DNA of 64,000 nt, from contig NZ_LYBM01000009.1 of the NCBI RefSeq assembly GCF_001707825.1, forward strand, positions 1 to 64,000, given 5' to 3'. Of the stretch, positions 63,573 through 64,000 are shown one piece after another; the first letter of the stretch is position 1; each line of letters opens with the position of its first letter. The translations under genes and the position numbers were made by a program. The notes under the pieces were generated by a model that made no database searches, was not told where the DNA came from, and saw nothing but the letters and a program-made list of their open reading frames with translations. The DNA is from Veronia pacifica (GTDB lineage: Bacteria > Pseudomonadota > Gammaproteobacteria > Enterobacterales > Vibrionaceae).

Positions 63573-64000
63573 ATGTCTCGTGAGTTAAAGGAAAAACCCT
63601 CGGTGCTGGTGGTATGTATGGGCAATATCTGCCGTTCGCCGACAGGAGAGGCTGTTCTGAAAAAGCTAGCCGCCGACCGTGGAGTAGATATTTTGGTCGA
63701 TTCAGCGGGAACCATTAATTATCATCAAGGCAGTAGCCCTGATCCCCGCTCTGTTGCGGCTGGTGAGGCAAGAGGGTACAGTTTTAGCGGTATGCATGCC
63801 CGTCAGGTCGAGCAGTCAGATTTTGCTCGTTTCGATTTAATACTGGCTGCAGACAGGGATAACCTCAACGATTTACTCCGCCAGTGTCCTGCTGAATACC
63901 GCCACAAAGTTACCCTTTTTCTAAGTCACGGCAACAGTGAAACAGATGAAGTACCAGACCCTTATTTCGGCGGGAGCCGTGGCTTTGAGAACGTGCTTGA
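63573..64000 (+). CDS. Low-molecular-weight protein tyrosine phosphatase (cut by window end)
   Basis: The first 142 codons are present and the frame stays open to the right edge. The active-site P-loop is VCMGNICRSPTGEA (C-x5-R-S). The catalytic acid region is VPDPYFGGS, where the aspartate lies in DPY. This is the LMW-PTP/arsenate reductase fold. The GAAGGA ribosome site favours ATG 63573 over the ATG two codons earlier. It could be a Wzb-type phosphatase of a polysaccharide cluster to the right or a free-standing enzyme. The window does not tell. Confidence 0.92.
   Translation, partial: MSRELKEKPSVLVVCMGNICRSPTGEAVLKKLAADRGVDILVDSAGTINYHQGSSPDPRSVAAGEARGYSFSGMHARQVEQSDFARFDLILAADRDNLNDLLRQCPAEYRHKVTLFLSHGNSETDEVPDPYFGGSRGFENVL

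Overview
The window looks like a chromosomal segment of a member of the Vibrionaceae. The main evidence is the block uvrB - Qrr-type sRNA - luxO - luxU - yvcK - moaABCDE, which is typical of that family, together with a secreted chitinase, Aer-like and dCache-type chemoreceptors and vibrio-like versions of many housekeeping proteins. The genus cannot be fixed from sequence reading alone. No rRNA, tRNA, CRISPR array, prophage or insertion sequence was seen.

Layout. 1-821: non-coding, with DnaA-box-like 9-mers and an operator-like inverted repeat. 822-4473: an accessory sugar/sugar-acid cluster. A class II aldolase and an enolase-superfamily dehydratase on + converge on a lactonase-like amidohydrolase and an SDR dehydrogenase on -. 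4790-9780: uvrB, a Qrr sRNA with its sigma-54 promoter and LuxO site, luxO, luxU and yvcK. 9897-13685: a Lon-N-domain protein, then an FNR-like site, a probable Moco riboswitch and moaABCDE. 13817-16345: secreted GH18 chitinase. 16600-17800: two small candidate genes and a gene-poor stretch. 17833-23350: oppABCDF. 23506-25632: dCache chemoreceptor.

25689-32469: roxA, purB, hflD, mnmA, rluE and icd. 32657-38232: cspD, clpS, clpA, infA, bpt and aat, which together form an N-degron proteolysis module (Aat and Bpt add leucine/phenylalanine tags, ClpS recognises them, ClpAP degrades). 38503-44927: cydC, cydD, trxB, ald and lrp. 45172-51370: ftsK, lolA, rarA and serS. 51662-54262: an Aer-like receptor and an unassigned helical protein that may be NIT-like. 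54470-64000: metG, mrp/apbC, udk, dcd, asmA, a YdjM-type membrane protein, btuR and the start of a low-molecular-weight protein tyrosine phosphatase cut by the window edge.

The most striking observation is in the quorum-sensing node. The luxO reading frame ends after the receiver and AAA+ domains. The highly recognisable Fis-type DNA-binding helix-turn-helix continues in the -1 frame (8383-8562), with its first possible start codon overlapping the luxO stop (GTGA). The Qrr sRNA, its -24/-12 promoter and a near-consensus LuxO site remain intact upstream. This could be a frameshift mutation (predicting low Qrr and a locked high-density state), a sequencing error, a split two-gene LuxO, or a programmed -1 frameshift. 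Other points worth a look are a 12-bp perfect inverted repeat inside a small minus-strand ORF followed by a hairpin, the NIT-like protein beside an aerotaxis-type receptor, and a DnaA-box cluster near the left edge.
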